A stretch of DNA of 62,009 nt, from NCBI GenBank assembly GCA_021826315.1, contig JAKAZZ010000010.1, positions 1-62,009 of the forward strand, given 5' to 3'. Source of the stretch: Actinomycetes bacterium (GTDB taxonomy: Bacteria; Actinomycetota; Acidimicrobiia; Acidimicrobiales; Acidimicrobiaceae). Within the stretch, counting starts at the first letter, position 1. Each line of letters starts with the position of its first letter. This document shows, piece by piece, positions 35,901-44,522 of the stretch. The notes below the pieces were generated by a model, which worked only from the letters and a program-made list of their open reading frames with translations, was not told where the DNA came from and made no database searches. Made by a program: the position numbers and the translations under genes.

Positions 35901-36739
35901 GATTTGTTCTCGAACCAATCGAAACTATCTATGAAATTGCCAACGGCACTTCGGATACTGTGACCCGCGACAGTATAACTATCAGGGAATTTAGCAAACC
36001 AAGTAGTATGCCGAGCGTTCGGACAGCAATTCACATTCACGCGTTTTACACGCAATTGGTTGAGGATATCTTTCAAAGGATAGCTAAGAATGATATGAAA
36101 CCTGACTTATTCGTCTCTGTTTCAAGCGAAGATGATAGGAGCAAAGTAGCCGAAGCTGCGAAGCGAGCACATCTCGAACCGCTTGAAATAATAATTTCGC
36201 CTAACTCTGGTAGGAATTTTGGTCCGTTTCTTAATCTGTCTGACACTCTATCGAAAGATTATTCAATTGTGGGTCATGTACACACAAAATTCTCCTCTCA
36301 TGTGAGCGAACGAGATTTCGTCGCTAAATGGCGTGAATTTATGCTTGAGAACACAATTGGAGGTCGTTATCCAACGATAGATATGATCATTGATCAGATG
36401 GTAAGTCAGGATTCGATAGCAGTGTCATACGCAGACGACCCTCACGTTATTGGGTGGACAAAAAACCGAATGTTCGGTGAGGACTTGTTGAGGAGAGCTT
36501 CTTGGAATGGCAATATTCCTCATTACTTTAATTTTCCCGTTGGATCGATGTTTTGGGCAACATCTGAAGTTATGCAAATAATTGAAGGCCTTAAAATCAC
36601 TCCTAGCGATCTTCCGATCGAACCGCTTCCTATCGATGGAACTATAATTCATGCCCTAGAGCGGGTCATAGGAGTAATTCCGCAAATGCTGGGAAAGAAA
36701 GCGCTTTTGGTGAGATTGCCTGGCACTTCGAGACATTGA
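32942..36739 (+). CDS. Giant multidomain glycan protein: methyltransferase, GT4 glycosyltransferase and RgpF-like domain
   Basis: 1265 residues. Residues about 1-165 are a class I methyltransferase (RVIDVACGEGYGSKYLGE, SFETIEHI). Residues about 280-350 form a coiled coil with two similar segments (RGQALEDLRAEAEKLSRL). Near 485-515 is FYLESNPDVAASGADPFEHY, a small motif common in large glycosyltransferases. A GT-B glycosyltransferase spans about 545-940 (FRKGVDLFVSVA, YYGTPVVCFEQAGGLPG), and residues about 1025-1260 match rhamnan-synthesis protein F (IHIHAFYTQLVEDIF, SPNSGRNFGPFL, GHVHTKFSSHV). It probably extends and modifies a surface polysaccharide. The TTG start has only a weak ribosome site. 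Confidence 0.85.
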   Translation: MTPDPNSIDLDSTGERYLPQDTGEIQLEHLHRYAAARALASGKRVIDVACGEGYGSKYLGEVAMSVLGVDVDLQAVEHAKTLYTTENVSFSVGDAAGIPAPDNSADLVVSFETIEHISNPWDLVRESKRVLNESGLFIVSTPNPIEYTILPGYSNPFHINELRLGKFVELLEESFENVHIYGQRCSLVSLLFDFDAQEDGVLGTYADRSGASNPLASSRPVYFVALASNNPLPRLEDSVFSLSPENTSSLNSNGGPLPQLFKTLWTPAKSDELRRETGGKVSRQTVSRVESASIDELIVELMSHRRISDDLKERVDELLATNSLLYSEIEIRGQALEDLRAEAEKLSRLVSDLQTDIDMRGRQGQEDLKAEAEGLAAPSSELPSKDRQTRSELVGPNGSITMGASDHDGADEISVQVDHELISQYDSLKMQYDALLHSTSWRVTLPLRNMSQGIRNSAPGRIATRGANVIRKYLRAESMVKNTFDRKFYLESNPDVAASGADPFEHYLLYGSMEGRVGMPIVASNQTKSEIQPSFAVGKCKYRSELPDLLLVVHEGTITGAPVLGLAILKEIVKFFNVYVIFLNPGPLESEYVKMSVSIATLSDRKGIGQVFTDEVTKGITRFPRTFGAVIANTVVSGCELNHLQGVVTSDATISLIHEFPTQETLGFFDDTVYASDIVVYSSELVRDKTVEMLESYGVRNSVILPQGKILYDELYSGSSPKRDSISGFRSGELDISASWLKGKYVVGCGTVDFRKGVDLFVSVAAQILRNDPDSGLQFVWLGSPIEQTRTYATMVEQQVKNSGVEANIHFVDFMENPDSLFANAAAMLVTSRLDPLPNVALDAIYYGTPVVCFEQAGGLPGFFRKLAQDVGHEVGVAVPYSDVESMAEATIAIVNSARSETSEKSYKSDRGNVQETMSMESYVRRLREILGLAKERHADVNSIIESSAGKGGDYSGAFIRSWASGSLRKMKSESGFHPGIASEESGFVLEPIETIYEIANGTSDTVTRDSITIREFSKPSSMPSVRTAIHIHAFYTQLVEDIFQRIAKNDMKPDLFVSVSSEDDRSKVAEAAKRAHLEPLEIIISPNSGRNFGPFLNLSDTLSKDYSIVGHVHTKFSSHVSERDFVAKWREFMLENTIGGRYPTIDMIIDQMVSQDSIAVSYADDPHVIGWTKNRMFGEDLLRRASWNGNIPHYFNFPVGSMFWATSEVMQIIEGLKITPSDLPIEPLPIDGTIIHALERVIGVIPQMLGKKALLVRLPGTSRH

Positions 36740-37130
36740 AATGCCGATATGGAGAGTGTCATGGTATTCACGAGATCTTTGTACGCTCGATTCTGCCAAG
36801 ATTGTAATATCGGAGATTATGTAGCCCTCTTCGTTTCTAGGAGTCGCGCCGGCAGCTCATTTCGAAGATAGCGGATATTGAATTGATTGTGGGAATGTTG
36901 ATAAACGTATGTGCGAGTTCCTGCCTACATTTGAGCACTTTTTCACGAGAAGATCTATTTAGTTTAGGTACGAACTTGATGTCGAGGATTCGTGCAAATA
37001 TTTCAGAGTATATGGGATTCCTTTGAATCGTCTGGTTTTGCAGTTTTTACATTTAATGCCGTTACCTTGGATGTTCTGAGAGTGAAGCATTCACTATTTC
37101 ACTTACTTTCGGCCACCAAGGAGAGGTAGA
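36740..37130. other. Intergenic, nothing recognised
   Basis: About 390 bases with no gene, repeat or strong hairpin. The last 15 bases hold the ribosome site of the next gene. It may be a promoter region for the following genes. Confidence 0.4.
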
Positions 37131-38117
37131 GTGTCCGTAAAAATCCCTAATAGCAGTTTCCAAGAAACTCATCTCATAATTGGTGGAACAGGTTTTATCG
37201 GACGGCATGTCGCATTGGCATTGGCGCAACGTCAAATAAGTGTTGTTCTCGCAAGTCGGCGCGAACCGCAGTTTGAATTTCCTAAAGCTGCTGCTCCTTT
37301 CATAAAGTGGGAATATTGCGATATCCGGCAGCCGATTTGGGACAATTTTTTGGAGCGCGTCGACGTGGTACACTACTATGCGTGGGATAGCACGCCCGCT
37401 AAAGCTCAGCTTGATCCCGGACAAGATTTAAATGCAAACGTGTTGCCTTTGATTGAACTTCTAAAGAGCCTTTCGGATCGTAGGAATATTTCAAAAAAAT
37501 TGCTATTCGCTTCGTCTGGGGGAACTGTCTATGGGCGACCTGAAATAGTTCCTATCCCTGAGACGCATAGACTTCAGCCCACTACGGCATACGGTGCGGG
37601 AAAAGTTGCTGCGGAGACGTATATAAATTTCTATCGCAGTTTTTACGGGATTGATTGCAGAATAGCAAGGATAGCTAACCCGTTCGGAGCTGGGCAGAAT
37701 CTTGATAGTGGCCAGGGAGTCGCGACTATTTTTGCGGAAAAGGCACTCAGGGGATCCAAGATCACTATCTGGGGTTCCGGTCAGGTGGTGAGGGACTTCA
37801 TTCATGTTTCGGATTTGTCGGAGGCGCTGGTTCGGTATGCTTCGATGGAGAGAAGCTCTGTCACCCCAGATTCACTGAATATAGCTTCCGGCAAGGGTAC
37901 TAGTGTCAACGAAATTATTAGGGAATTGAGTGATTTGGTCGGGCACCAATTGGACGTGAGCTACTCGGGGGAGCGGTCTTACGATGTTCCGGCAAATGTT
38001 TTGGATATTGCAAATGCACGTGATCTGCTAAATTGGTCGCCGAAATTCACCTTTCATGAGGGCATGGAGAGAACCTTGATTGATCTCGTTGAGAGGTCTC
38101 AACTGTCGCAGTGGTGA
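37131..38117 (+). CDS. NAD-dependent sugar epimerase/dehydratase
   Basis: A 328-residue extended short-chain dehydrogenase. The NAD motif is IIGGTGFIGRHVALAL near residue 16, the active site has SSGGTVYG and the catalytic pair YGAGK, and DFIHVSDLSEAL marks the sugar-nucleotide family. Such enzymes epimerise or dehydrate NDP-sugars in the cytoplasm. GTG 37131 has AGGAGAGG upstream. It opens the sugar-processing part of the glycan island. Which sugar it uses cannot be told; 4-epimerisation or 4-reduction of a nucleotide sugar fits. Confidence 0.85.
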   Translation: MSVKIPNSSFQETHLIIGGTGFIGRHVALALAQRQISVVLASRREPQFEFPKAAAPFIKWEYCDIRQPIWDNFLERVDVVHYYAWDSTPAKAQLDPGQDLNANVLPLIELLKSLSDRRNISKKLLFASSGGTVYGRPEIVPIPETHRLQPTTAYGAGKVAAETYINFYRSFYGIDCRIARIANPFGAGQNLDSGQGVATIFAEKALRGSKITIWGSGQVVRDFIHVSDLSEALVRYASMERSSVTPDSLNIASGKGTSVNEIIRELSDLVGHQLDVSYSGERSYDVPANVLDIANARDLLNWSPKFTFHEGMERTLIDLVERSQLSQW

Positions 38118-38640
38118 TTTGCGCGCCGTCGAGCGCGTGATGATGACCAACTTATCCTTCTTTGTTTTTGAGTCGTTTATCAAGCGCTTCACGGATTGCC
38201 GCTTATCGACGCAGCTTTGGAAATGGGTGACTTTTGAAACTCGATTGGCGTAAGATCACGAATACCGAATGTTTCTGCTTTCCTTTTCGCTATTGGACAT
38301 ATTCAAGGATCTCGATCACGCCTCTAAATTGGTGTCGAAAACTATCCCATCGACGATTTTTTCAACGACGGCCATTGCGCGCCAGGCATAGTCAGCCCAT
38401 CCTGATACTTTTTTTGTGAGATCGCAAACTCGAGGCATATTTTTGACGCCTTGCCTCTTTTGTATTAAATTCTCCCAAATTAGCCAATCTCCCGTGAATT
38501 GGAGAGAACTATGTCGCATATCGTGGAAAGGTTCAGTTGCGTGTTTAGGTTGCGCTTGGGAGCGTTGTGTTTCCAAACTAATCGGCAAAGGAGTGACGAT
38601 ATGGTCCCTTCACGAGCCAGCACGTAATAGTGTTTTGAAT
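38118..38640. other. Intergenic, possibly decayed coding DNA
   Basis: 520 bases without a convincing gene. On the minus strand a short frame (about 38316-38435) reads like protein (KKVSGWADYAWRAMAVVEKIVDGIVF) and then breaks, so a decayed gene is possible. The plus-strand frame that runs into the next gene has no family sequence. Confidence 0.3.
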
Positions 38641-39930
38641 ATGAAAATTGCTGTATTCGGATTGTGGCACCTAGGGTGCGTTTACGCTGCCTCCCTTGCA
38701 ACTCTAGGAAATAATGTCATTGCGATTGATGAAGATATAGATAGGATTACTACGCTACGAGCTGGGAAACTTCCTATAGCGGAACCTGGACTACCAGAAA
38801 TGATGAAATCTGTCGTCGACCGACATCAGATAAAGTTCACCTCCGATCTACATGAAGCCTCCGAATGCGAACTGGTCTGGATAACCATTGATACGCCGGT
38901 AAACGAGCGGGATATAGCCGACGTGAATAGTGTTTTGAGAAGCATTGAGAACCTCGCCCGACACGTGTCCGATGGTTCATCGGTTGTAATATCGTCGCAA
39001 CTTCCAATTGGCACCTCGGCTCTGGTTTCCGAAATCTTTAGTCGCGTAAACCCCGCCGCAACAATCAACTTAGCGTACAGCCCCGAGAATTTGCGCCTAG
39101 GTTCAGCATTGAAGTCCTTTATGGAACCGGATAGAGTTGTCGTCGGCTCAGACTCCCCCAAAGCTATAGAAGATGTCACAATCGCACTTGCAACACTTGG
39201 AAAACCTATTCTAGGAATGTCGACCGCTTCAGCCGAAGTCACCAAACATGCTCTTAACACGTTTTTAGCACTTTCAGTTGCATTTGCTAATGAAATTGCT
39301 AGGGTTTCCGAGTCAACAGGTGCGAATGCTTTTGATGTTGCAAAGGCGCTCAAGACAGATCAACGGATAGGCGCTCAAGCATATGTCGCACCCGGCGGAC
39401 CTATCGCCGGCGGTACGCTGGCGCGAGACGTTCGATACTTAGAGGAGATCTCCAAAGCTAACTCCGTCAGCGTACCTTTGATCAATTCAATTATGCAGAG
39501 TCATGACGAGCAGCATCAATGGCCTATCAAGAAAATTCAGGGTCAGCTCGGGTCTACCAATTCTAAAATCCTTATCGTCGGTGTTGCCTACAAGGCGGGG
39601 ACTAGTACCCTCCGAAGAAGCTTTGGTCTCGAAGTAGCTACAAAGCTCGAGGCACTTGGTTACGGCATCGCTATCTACGATGGCCTAGCGGAAGCTCTCA
39701 CCCCTGAAACTCAGCACATGGAACGATATAAGTCTTTGCTTGAAGCTCTCCAAAATGTCGATGCCGCCGTAATTTGCGGTCCCGAAGTAAGTGCAAAGGA
39801 AATTCCAACACTACTATCGACCATCAAAAGCAAAATTGTGATTATTGACGCGATTGGGCTTTTAGGCAACGATGTTGCAATCGTATTTAGCGATAAATAC
39901 TTTACCCCTGGAAAGGGAACGTCAAAGTGA
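38641..39930 (+). CDS. UDP-glucose/GDP-mannose dehydrogenase-family protein lacking the usual catalytic Cys
   Basis: 429 residues from ATG 38641 (MKIAVFGLWHLGCVYAASLA), which is the family start; the upstream frame is not conserved. The NAD domain, the Lys motif (VTKHALNTFLALSVAFANE) and the C-terminal domain (ILIVGVAYKAGTSTLRRSF) are present. The usual active-site block GxGGSCFPKD reads GGPIAGGTLARDV, so Thr stands where the nucleophilic Cys belongs. Without it, the two-step oxidation to an acid should fail; the protein may only oxidise to an aldehyde or ketone, or use another substrate. It overlaps the next gene by four bases. Confidence 0.83.
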   Translation: MKIAVFGLWHLGCVYAASLATLGNNVIAIDEDIDRITTLRAGKLPIAEPGLPEMMKSVVDRHQIKFTSDLHEASECELVWITIDTPVNERDIADVNSVLRSIENLARHVSDGSSVVISSQLPIGTSALVSEIFSRVNPAATINLAYSPENLRLGSALKSFMEPDRVVVGSDSPKAIEDVTIALATLGKPILGMSTASAEVTKHALNTFLALSVAFANEIARVSESTGANAFDVAKALKTDQRIGAQAYVAPGGPIAGGTLARDVRYLEEISKANSVSVPLINSIMQSHDEQHQWPIKKIQGQLGSTNSKILIVGVAYKAGTSTLRRSFGLEVATKLEALGYGIAIYDGLAEALTPETQHMERYKSLLEALQNVDAAVICGPEVSAKEIPTLLSTIKSKIVIIDAIGLLGNDVAIVFSDKYFTPGKGTSK

Positions 39931-40751
39931 AAAGGAAGCATGCAATTGTAACTGGTGCAAGTAGGGGTCTTGGCGCGGCGGTTGTGCGCCAATGTGCGCT
40001 GGATGACTGGAACATCTCCTTTGGAGCACGAAACCTTAGCGGCCTAAAGAAAATAGAGAATACCCTACCTGAAGGTAAGGGTGATTTTTTCACTAAGGAA
40101 CTTGACGTTTCAAACGCAAGTAGCGTATGTTCATTTTTTAATGAGGCGTCGGAAAAGTTCGGTCCCCCCGAAGCGGTAGTACATTGCGCGGGAGTGTACG
40201 GACCGTTTGGATCAACTAAAGATGTTGACCCTGCTACTTGGCTAAGTGCAATTCAAATCAACCTTTTTGGTACGTTACTCGTAGCCCAGCAGGCGATAAA
40301 GGCGATGATTGATGAAGGGTATGGCCAAATTATCGTATTAAGTGGCGGGGGTGCCACAAGCCCTATGCCGAATATTTCAGCTTACGCAGCTTCAAAAGCC
40401 GGCGTTGTCAGACTTGTTGAAACGGTCGCTGGCGAACTCCAGGATACGCAAATCAGCATCAATGCTGTTGCACCGGGCCTAATGGCAACACAAATGCTTG
40501 ACGACCTGCTTGCCGCAGGACCTGAAGCTGTCGGTCATTCGTTTTACAATCGTATGAAAAGTGCGAAGGAGACAAACGAAGATTCGACGTCGGAGGCCAT
40601 CAGCCTAATACAGTTCCTCATGAATAATTCGATACCGGGTCTTTCGGGGAGATTGATAAGCGCAAAATGGGATCCATGGCGTACATGGGACGCGGATACA
40701 CGCGATTTCGACAATTCGGAGCTCTTTACACTGCGTAGGGTAGTCGATTGA
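39927..40751 (+). CDS. Short-chain dehydrogenase/reductase
   Basis: A 274-residue classical SDR. The cofactor motif is TGASRGLGAAV near residue 10, with VVHCAGVYG as the NAG-type motif, Ser in VLSGGGATS and the catalytic YAASK, then PGLMAT. The GTG start overlaps the preceding dehydrogenase gene by four bases (GTGA), so the pair is translated together. It probably reduces a keto-sugar or a related intermediate made by its neighbour. The C-terminal extension SAKWDPWRTWD is unusual and may help bind the substrate. Confidence 0.87.
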   Translation: MKRKHAIVTGASRGLGAAVVRQCALDDWNISFGARNLSGLKKIENTLPEGKGDFFTKELDVSNASSVCSFFNEASEKFGPPEAVVHCAGVYGPFGSTKDVDPATWLSAIQINLFGTLLVAQQAIKAMIDEGYGQIIVLSGGGATSPMPNISAYAASKAGVVRLVETVAGELQDTQISINAVAPGLMATQMLDDLLAAGPEAVGHSFYNRMKSAKETNEDSTSEAISLIQFLMNNSIPGLSGRLISAKWDPWRTWDADTRDFDNSELFTLRRVVD

Positions 40752-41242
40752 TATAGTCGCTAACGGTCATTGCGTTTCCATGGGTTAAAATGGCTAGCGC
40801 CTGGATCATACGGAAGATAGCTTGTAACCCGAAAAATCCAATCTTCTACGTATAGTCTTACGACTTGTAAGTGAGGTTTGATTGTCGCTTTTCAAATTGG
40901 TTGGTCAGCTCGATTCAATGGTTTCGCCTCGAGAACGGGCAACAGTCATGAAATCCGCTAGAAGTTGAGAACTGCGAACTTTCTATGTTTTAAGTGTGAA
41001 GATGCTCGGAAATCTGGAAGCTCCAAAAGTAGTCAATTGGCTTTGGTTGCAATCGGTTCTTCGGCTTTGAGCTTCAAAGGCCTCTATCGGCATTCTCGCT
41101 AAGTTTTATTCAATCGATGGTTTAGTTGGTTAAATGATTGACCTGAAGTCCAGTTACCGGATCGAGGCGTCTGACTTTGATCCTCTGCTTGCTGTAAAAT
41201 TTCGTTCTACAGTTTGGGGCCATGGTTGTGATACCCGTCTAT
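40752..41242. other. Intergenic between convergent genes
   Basis: 490 bases without a recognisable gene, repeat or clear terminator hairpin between the SDR stop and the convergent glycosyltransferase stop. Confidence 0.4.
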
Positions 41243-42043
41243 TTAACTAGGATCGTTGAATTCGGCTGTGACTAATTCTCGATATTTCTTGGTGAACCTG
41301 AGATTGACGAGCAAAACAAGCCAAGAAATCGGATCTCTTACAAGTCGCACTTTTTTCCCATGTGCGTAATCTCGCGAAACGTAGGTAATTGGTATTTCTT
41401 TTGGGATATATCCTTGCATCGCAAACTTGCAAATAATTTCCCAATCAAGATCGAATCGATTTGATACAAGTGGGGTTGTTGCTAGCAGTTCTCTACGAAA
41501 TACTTTCCACATTGTGAACGGATCACGAATAGAAACGTCAAACGAGACATTTATTAGGAACGCAAAGAAAAGGTGCGCACCATTCATCACTACCGAGAGC
41601 CAGCGGTGGCGGTCGAACTCTCTAACTTTCTTCCCGATTGAGTGCCTAGAACCGAGTACGAAGGAGGCCTCTCCTTTTTGTATCGGTTGTAGTAATACAT
41701 GAACGTCGCTGAAGCGGTATTCATCGTCGGCATCGAAAATAACAATTACGTCGCCAGTGGCGACTTCGAGTCCGGCTCGGACAGCATGCCCTTTGCCCAT
41801 GGGAGACGGTTCAAAGATCTTAATGATACGGTCGTCGGGTTCGAGGTTTTTGACAATCTCATGAGTACCGTCATTCGAAGCACTTTCGACGACAATTAGT
41901 TCTAAGGAAATTGGACCTAGGTCCTCGCTCAGGACGTTTTTCAGTGAGTTCTCTATCGTCTCATATTCGTTGTAGACCGGCATTACTACCGATAGACGAC
42001 GAATTTCTAGAGGCAAGTTGTACTTTGTATTTTCTTTTCGCAT
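41243..42043 (-). CDS. Family 2 glycosyltransferase
   Basis: A 266-residue GT-A enzyme. The start LSVVMPVYNEYETIENSL, the SxNDGT nucleotide-binding loop (VESASNDGTHEI) and the acidic metal motif DADDEY identify GT2, nearest to dolichol-phosphate-mannose-synthase-like members. The GMGKGHAVRAGL-type block (SPMGKGHAVRAGLE) supports this. There is no C-terminal membrane domain. It lies 50 bases downstream of the transaldolase gene on the same strand and is probably co-transcribed, so it may add the sugar that the island makes to a lipid carrier or growing chain. Confidence 0.88.
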   Translation of the reverse strand: MRKENTKYNLPLEIRRLSVVMPVYNEYETIENSLKNVLSEDLGPISLELIVVESASNDGTHEIVKNLEPDDRIIKIFEPSPMGKGHAVRAGLEVATGDVIVIFDADDEYRFSDVHVLLQPIQKGEASFVLGSRHSIGKKVREFDRHRWLSVVMNGAHLFFAFLINVSFDVSIRDPFTMWKVFRRELLATTPLVSNRFDLDWEIICKFAMQGYIPKEIPITYVSRDYAHGKKVRLVRDPISWLVLLVNLRFTKKYRELVTAEFNDPS

Positions 42044-42093
42044 CGAATTCCAATTGTCGGTATTTGTGTTCGTTCTTCCTACCAGTCAAGGCC

Positions 42094-42810
42094 TTATATT
42101 GTAAAACCCGCTGTAGATGCATCGTTGAAGAACATTTGAACGGTTTCAAGTGAAAGCTGTGTTAGGTCTTTACCCAGCATCTCTATTTTTTTCCAAAGGT
42201 CTGGAGTCATAGTTATTATGTCAGCCTCAGCCTCGACAGCTTGAACTAAGTTGAGAATTTCTCTTGGGCTTGCCCAAAGAAGCTTGTGCGCTTGGTTTCG
42301 GTGGACGACGGAAGCAGCTTCTTTCATGATCAGAAGCGGATCGCATCCGGTGTCAGCGATTCTGCCTGCAAAAACTGAGATTATTGCCTCGGTCGATGGA
42401 TCGAGGGCATTGCTAATTTCGGTTACCTGTTCGGTTGTCAGGAGCGCTGTTACGTTGAGTTTGATTCCTTCGGCGGAAAGCTTGGTCACGAGAGGAGCTA
42501 AGGATTCTCCTTTGGTGTTCGTGACGGGAATTTTCACAAATACATTGTCGCCTATTTTGCTAATTATGTGAGCTTGACGGTAGATCTCATCATCGTCGTC
42601 AGCGAATACTTCGAGAGAGATTGGTGCTGGGCTAACAATAGACGCAGCTTCCTCTGCGAATGAGATGAAATTGGTGATTCCCGCTTTGTTCATTAACGTT
42701 GGGTTTGTGGTGTAGCCCTTCACTAGGGGGTTATCGACGAACTTCTTGAGTGCGTCTATCTCAGCGGCATCAACGTACATATCGATTTGTTCAACTGCGG
42801 GATGGACCAT
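42094..42810 (-). CDS. Transaldolase-family protein
   Basis: A 238-residue aldolase of the short transaldolase/fructose-6-phosphate aldolase group. The start MYVDAAEIDALKKF, KGYTTNPTLMNKAG, the Schiff-base K93 (NVFVKIPVTNTKG) and VFAGRIADTG are all present. ATG 42810 has GAGG five bases upstream. It is divergent from the SIS isomerase. Transaldolase can make sedoheptulose 7-phosphate, the starting compound for activated heptose, which the adjacent genes appear to synthesise. That link is inferred from position. A different aldol reaction in glycan synthesis is possible. Confidence 0.87.
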   Translation of the reverse strand: MVHPAVEQIDMYVDAAEIDALKKFVDNPLVKGYTTNPTLMNKAGITNFISFAEEAASIVSPAPISLEVFADDDDEIYRQAHIISKIGDNVFVKIPVTNTKGESLAPLVTKLSAEGIKLNVTALLTTEQVTEISNALDPSTEAIISVFAGRIADTGCDPLLIMKEAASVVHRNQAHKLLWASPREILNLVQAVEAEADIITMTPDLWKKIEMLGKDLTQLSLETVQMFFNDASTAGFTI

Positions 42811-42951
42811 TTTACCTCACTATATTTGGATCTGCAGGGTGCTACAAATTACGGTATCAAGGTTAGCGTTTAGCATAGGCGCGGTGGCGATTGAAGCCGA
42901 AATTTGTGTACGGTGCATGTTTGCAATTTACTATAAGTAGTCGGGCCAGCG

Positions 42952-43581
42952 ATGGACGATATATCTGGGAGAATTTTGTTGACCTATACAAAGTCGTTCC
43001 TTGAAGAGGTTGCGTCGATAGCATCGCAAATAGATGTAAACAGTGTGGATAAAGTCGCTGAGGCGATCGCGGTCGTGAAGGTAAATGGTGGACGTCTCTT
43101 TTTCGCAGGATCTGGTGGCGGAGCTGGACATGCGTCGCATGCCACGTGCGATTTTCGTAAGCTGGGCGGAATTGAGTCGTATTGTATTTCTGACAACGTC
43201 AGCGAACTAACCGCACGTATCAACGATCAGTCTTGGGAAGATTCCTACGTTGAGTGGTTGAAGGCATCGCGATTTTCCTCGAATGATGGTGTTTTTATCT
43301 TTTCGGTCGGCGGTGGCGATGCGGAGCGTAAGGTAAGCATGCAGTTGGTCAACGTGGTCGATTACGCGGCTTCCTTGGGTGCAACAATCGTAGGTGTCGT
43401 CGGTCGAGACGGCGGTCATTTGGCGAAGAAGGCCACTGCATCGGTGGTAGTGCCCGTTGTGAATCCGAGTAACGTAACTACGCAGGTCGAGGGTTTTCAA
43501 GCCGTGGTGTGGCATCTTGTTATAGGCCATCCATCGATTGGAGCGGCGAAGCCGCACTGGGAGAGCATCGCATCCCTATGA
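42952..43581 (+). CDS. gmhA: SIS-domain phosphoheptose isomerase-like protein
   Basis: A 209-residue SIS-fold protein. The sugar-phosphate loop FFAGSGGGAGHASHATCDFRK resembles the GmhA block GNGGSAADAQH, and VFIFSVGGGDAERKVSMQLV and GVVGRDGGHLAK continue the pattern. GmhA converts sedoheptulose 7-phosphate into D-glycero-D-manno-heptose 7-phosphate. The heptose kinase, nucleotidyltransferase and phosphatase genes that complete the pathway lie within 5 kb, which favours this function over other SIS isomerases. It starts a plus-strand run of five genes with four-base overlaps or tiny gaps. Confidence 0.82.
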   Translation: MDDISGRILLTYTKSFLEEVASIASQIDVNSVDKVAEAIAVVKVNGGRLFFAGSGGGAGHASHATCDFRKLGGIESYCISDNVSELTARINDQSWEDSYVEWLKASRFSSNDGVFIFSVGGGDAERKVSMQLVNVVDYAASLGATIVGVVGRDGGHLAKKATASVVVPVVNPSNVTTQVEGFQAVVWHLVIGHPSIGAAKPHWESIASL

Positions 43582-44519
43582 ATCGTGTTCTAATAACCGG
43601 AGGAGCCGGTTTTATTGGTTCCAACCTTGCAGATTCTCTAAAAAGTAACGGCATCGAAGTTCGAATTTTCGATAACTTTTCAACAGGACGCCGTGAGTTT
43701 GTTGCTGAAAGCGGCGTCGAGATTTTTGAGGGGGATCTTCGAACCGATCGAGACCTCCTTGATCGAGCGATTAGTGGCTGCGATACGGTCTTTCACTTAG
43801 CTGCCAATGCAGACGTTCGATTCGGCTGGGATCACCCTTTTCTTGACTTGCAGCAGAATGTAATGGTGACTTTGGAAGTAGCCGATGCCGCGCGTAACGC
43901 TGGAGTTTCTGACTTTGTTTTTAGCTCCACAGGCTCTGTATACGGGGAGGCGACGGTGTTTCCGACGGCGGAAGATTACGGTTCGCCTGTGCAGACTTCA
44001 CTTTACGGAGCGTCGAAAATTTCCGCAGAGTCATTTTTGGCCGCCTACTCTACTGCGGGGTACTTCAGGAGTACTGTTTTTCGGTTTGTTTCCGTTTTGG
44101 GCGCTCATTACTCGCACGGTCACGTAATTGATTTTGTCAAGCAGCTAGTCGCCGATCCTTCAAAGCTTCGAATTCTTGGAGATGGTACGCAGACCAAGTC
44201 TTACATGCATGTCAATGACTGTATCGACGCCGTGACGGCAGTTCGCTCTCAGAATGACTTTGACGTTTTCAACCTTGGAGTTCCAGACACCTGTCAGGTA
44301 ATGGATTCTGCGAAATGGATCATTAGTCAAATGGGCGTAGATCCGGAGTTTGAATTCACCGGCGGTTCTAAAGGATGGGTAGGCGATAATCCGTTTATTC
44401 TTCTCGATGTCGAAAAGGCTAAGCAAATGGGGTGGACGGCAAAGAGGAGTATTGAAAGCTCGGTTCGCGATACCGTTCAATGGATACTGGCTAATCCTTG
44501 GATACTGGAGAAGGTCTGA
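43578..44519 (+). CDS. NAD-dependent nucleotide-sugar epimerase/dehydratase
   Basis: 313 residues from ATG 43578, overlapping the isomerase stop by four bases. The NAD motif is ITGGAGFIGSNLAD near residue 6; SSTGSVYGE and the catalytic YGASK follow, and SYMHVNDCIDAV is typical of UDP-glucose 4-epimerase-like enzymes. In this operon a nucleotide-activated heptose is a plausible substrate, for example to invert C4 or C6. That is inferred from neighbours; the sequence alone supports only the family. Confidence 0.87.
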   Translation: MNRVLITGGAGFIGSNLADSLKSNGIEVRIFDNFSTGRREFVAESGVEIFEGDLRTDRDLLDRAISGCDTVFHLAANADVRFGWDHPFLDLQQNVMVTLEVADAARNAGVSDFVFSSTGSVYGEATVFPTAEDYGSPVQTSLYGASKISAESFLAAYSTAGYFRSTVFRFVSVLGAHYSHGHVIDFVKQLVADPSKLRILGDGTQTKSYMHVNDCIDAVTAVRSQNDFDVFNLGVPDTCQVMDSAKWIISQMGVDPEFEFTGGSKGWVGDNPFILLDVEKAKQMGWTAKRSIESSVRDTVQWILANPWILEKV

Positions 44520-44522
44520 AGT

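Noticed and set aside
41427..41899. Plus-strand open frames inside the GT2 gene
   Set aside because: The minus strand carries clear glycosyltransferase motifs; these are shadows.
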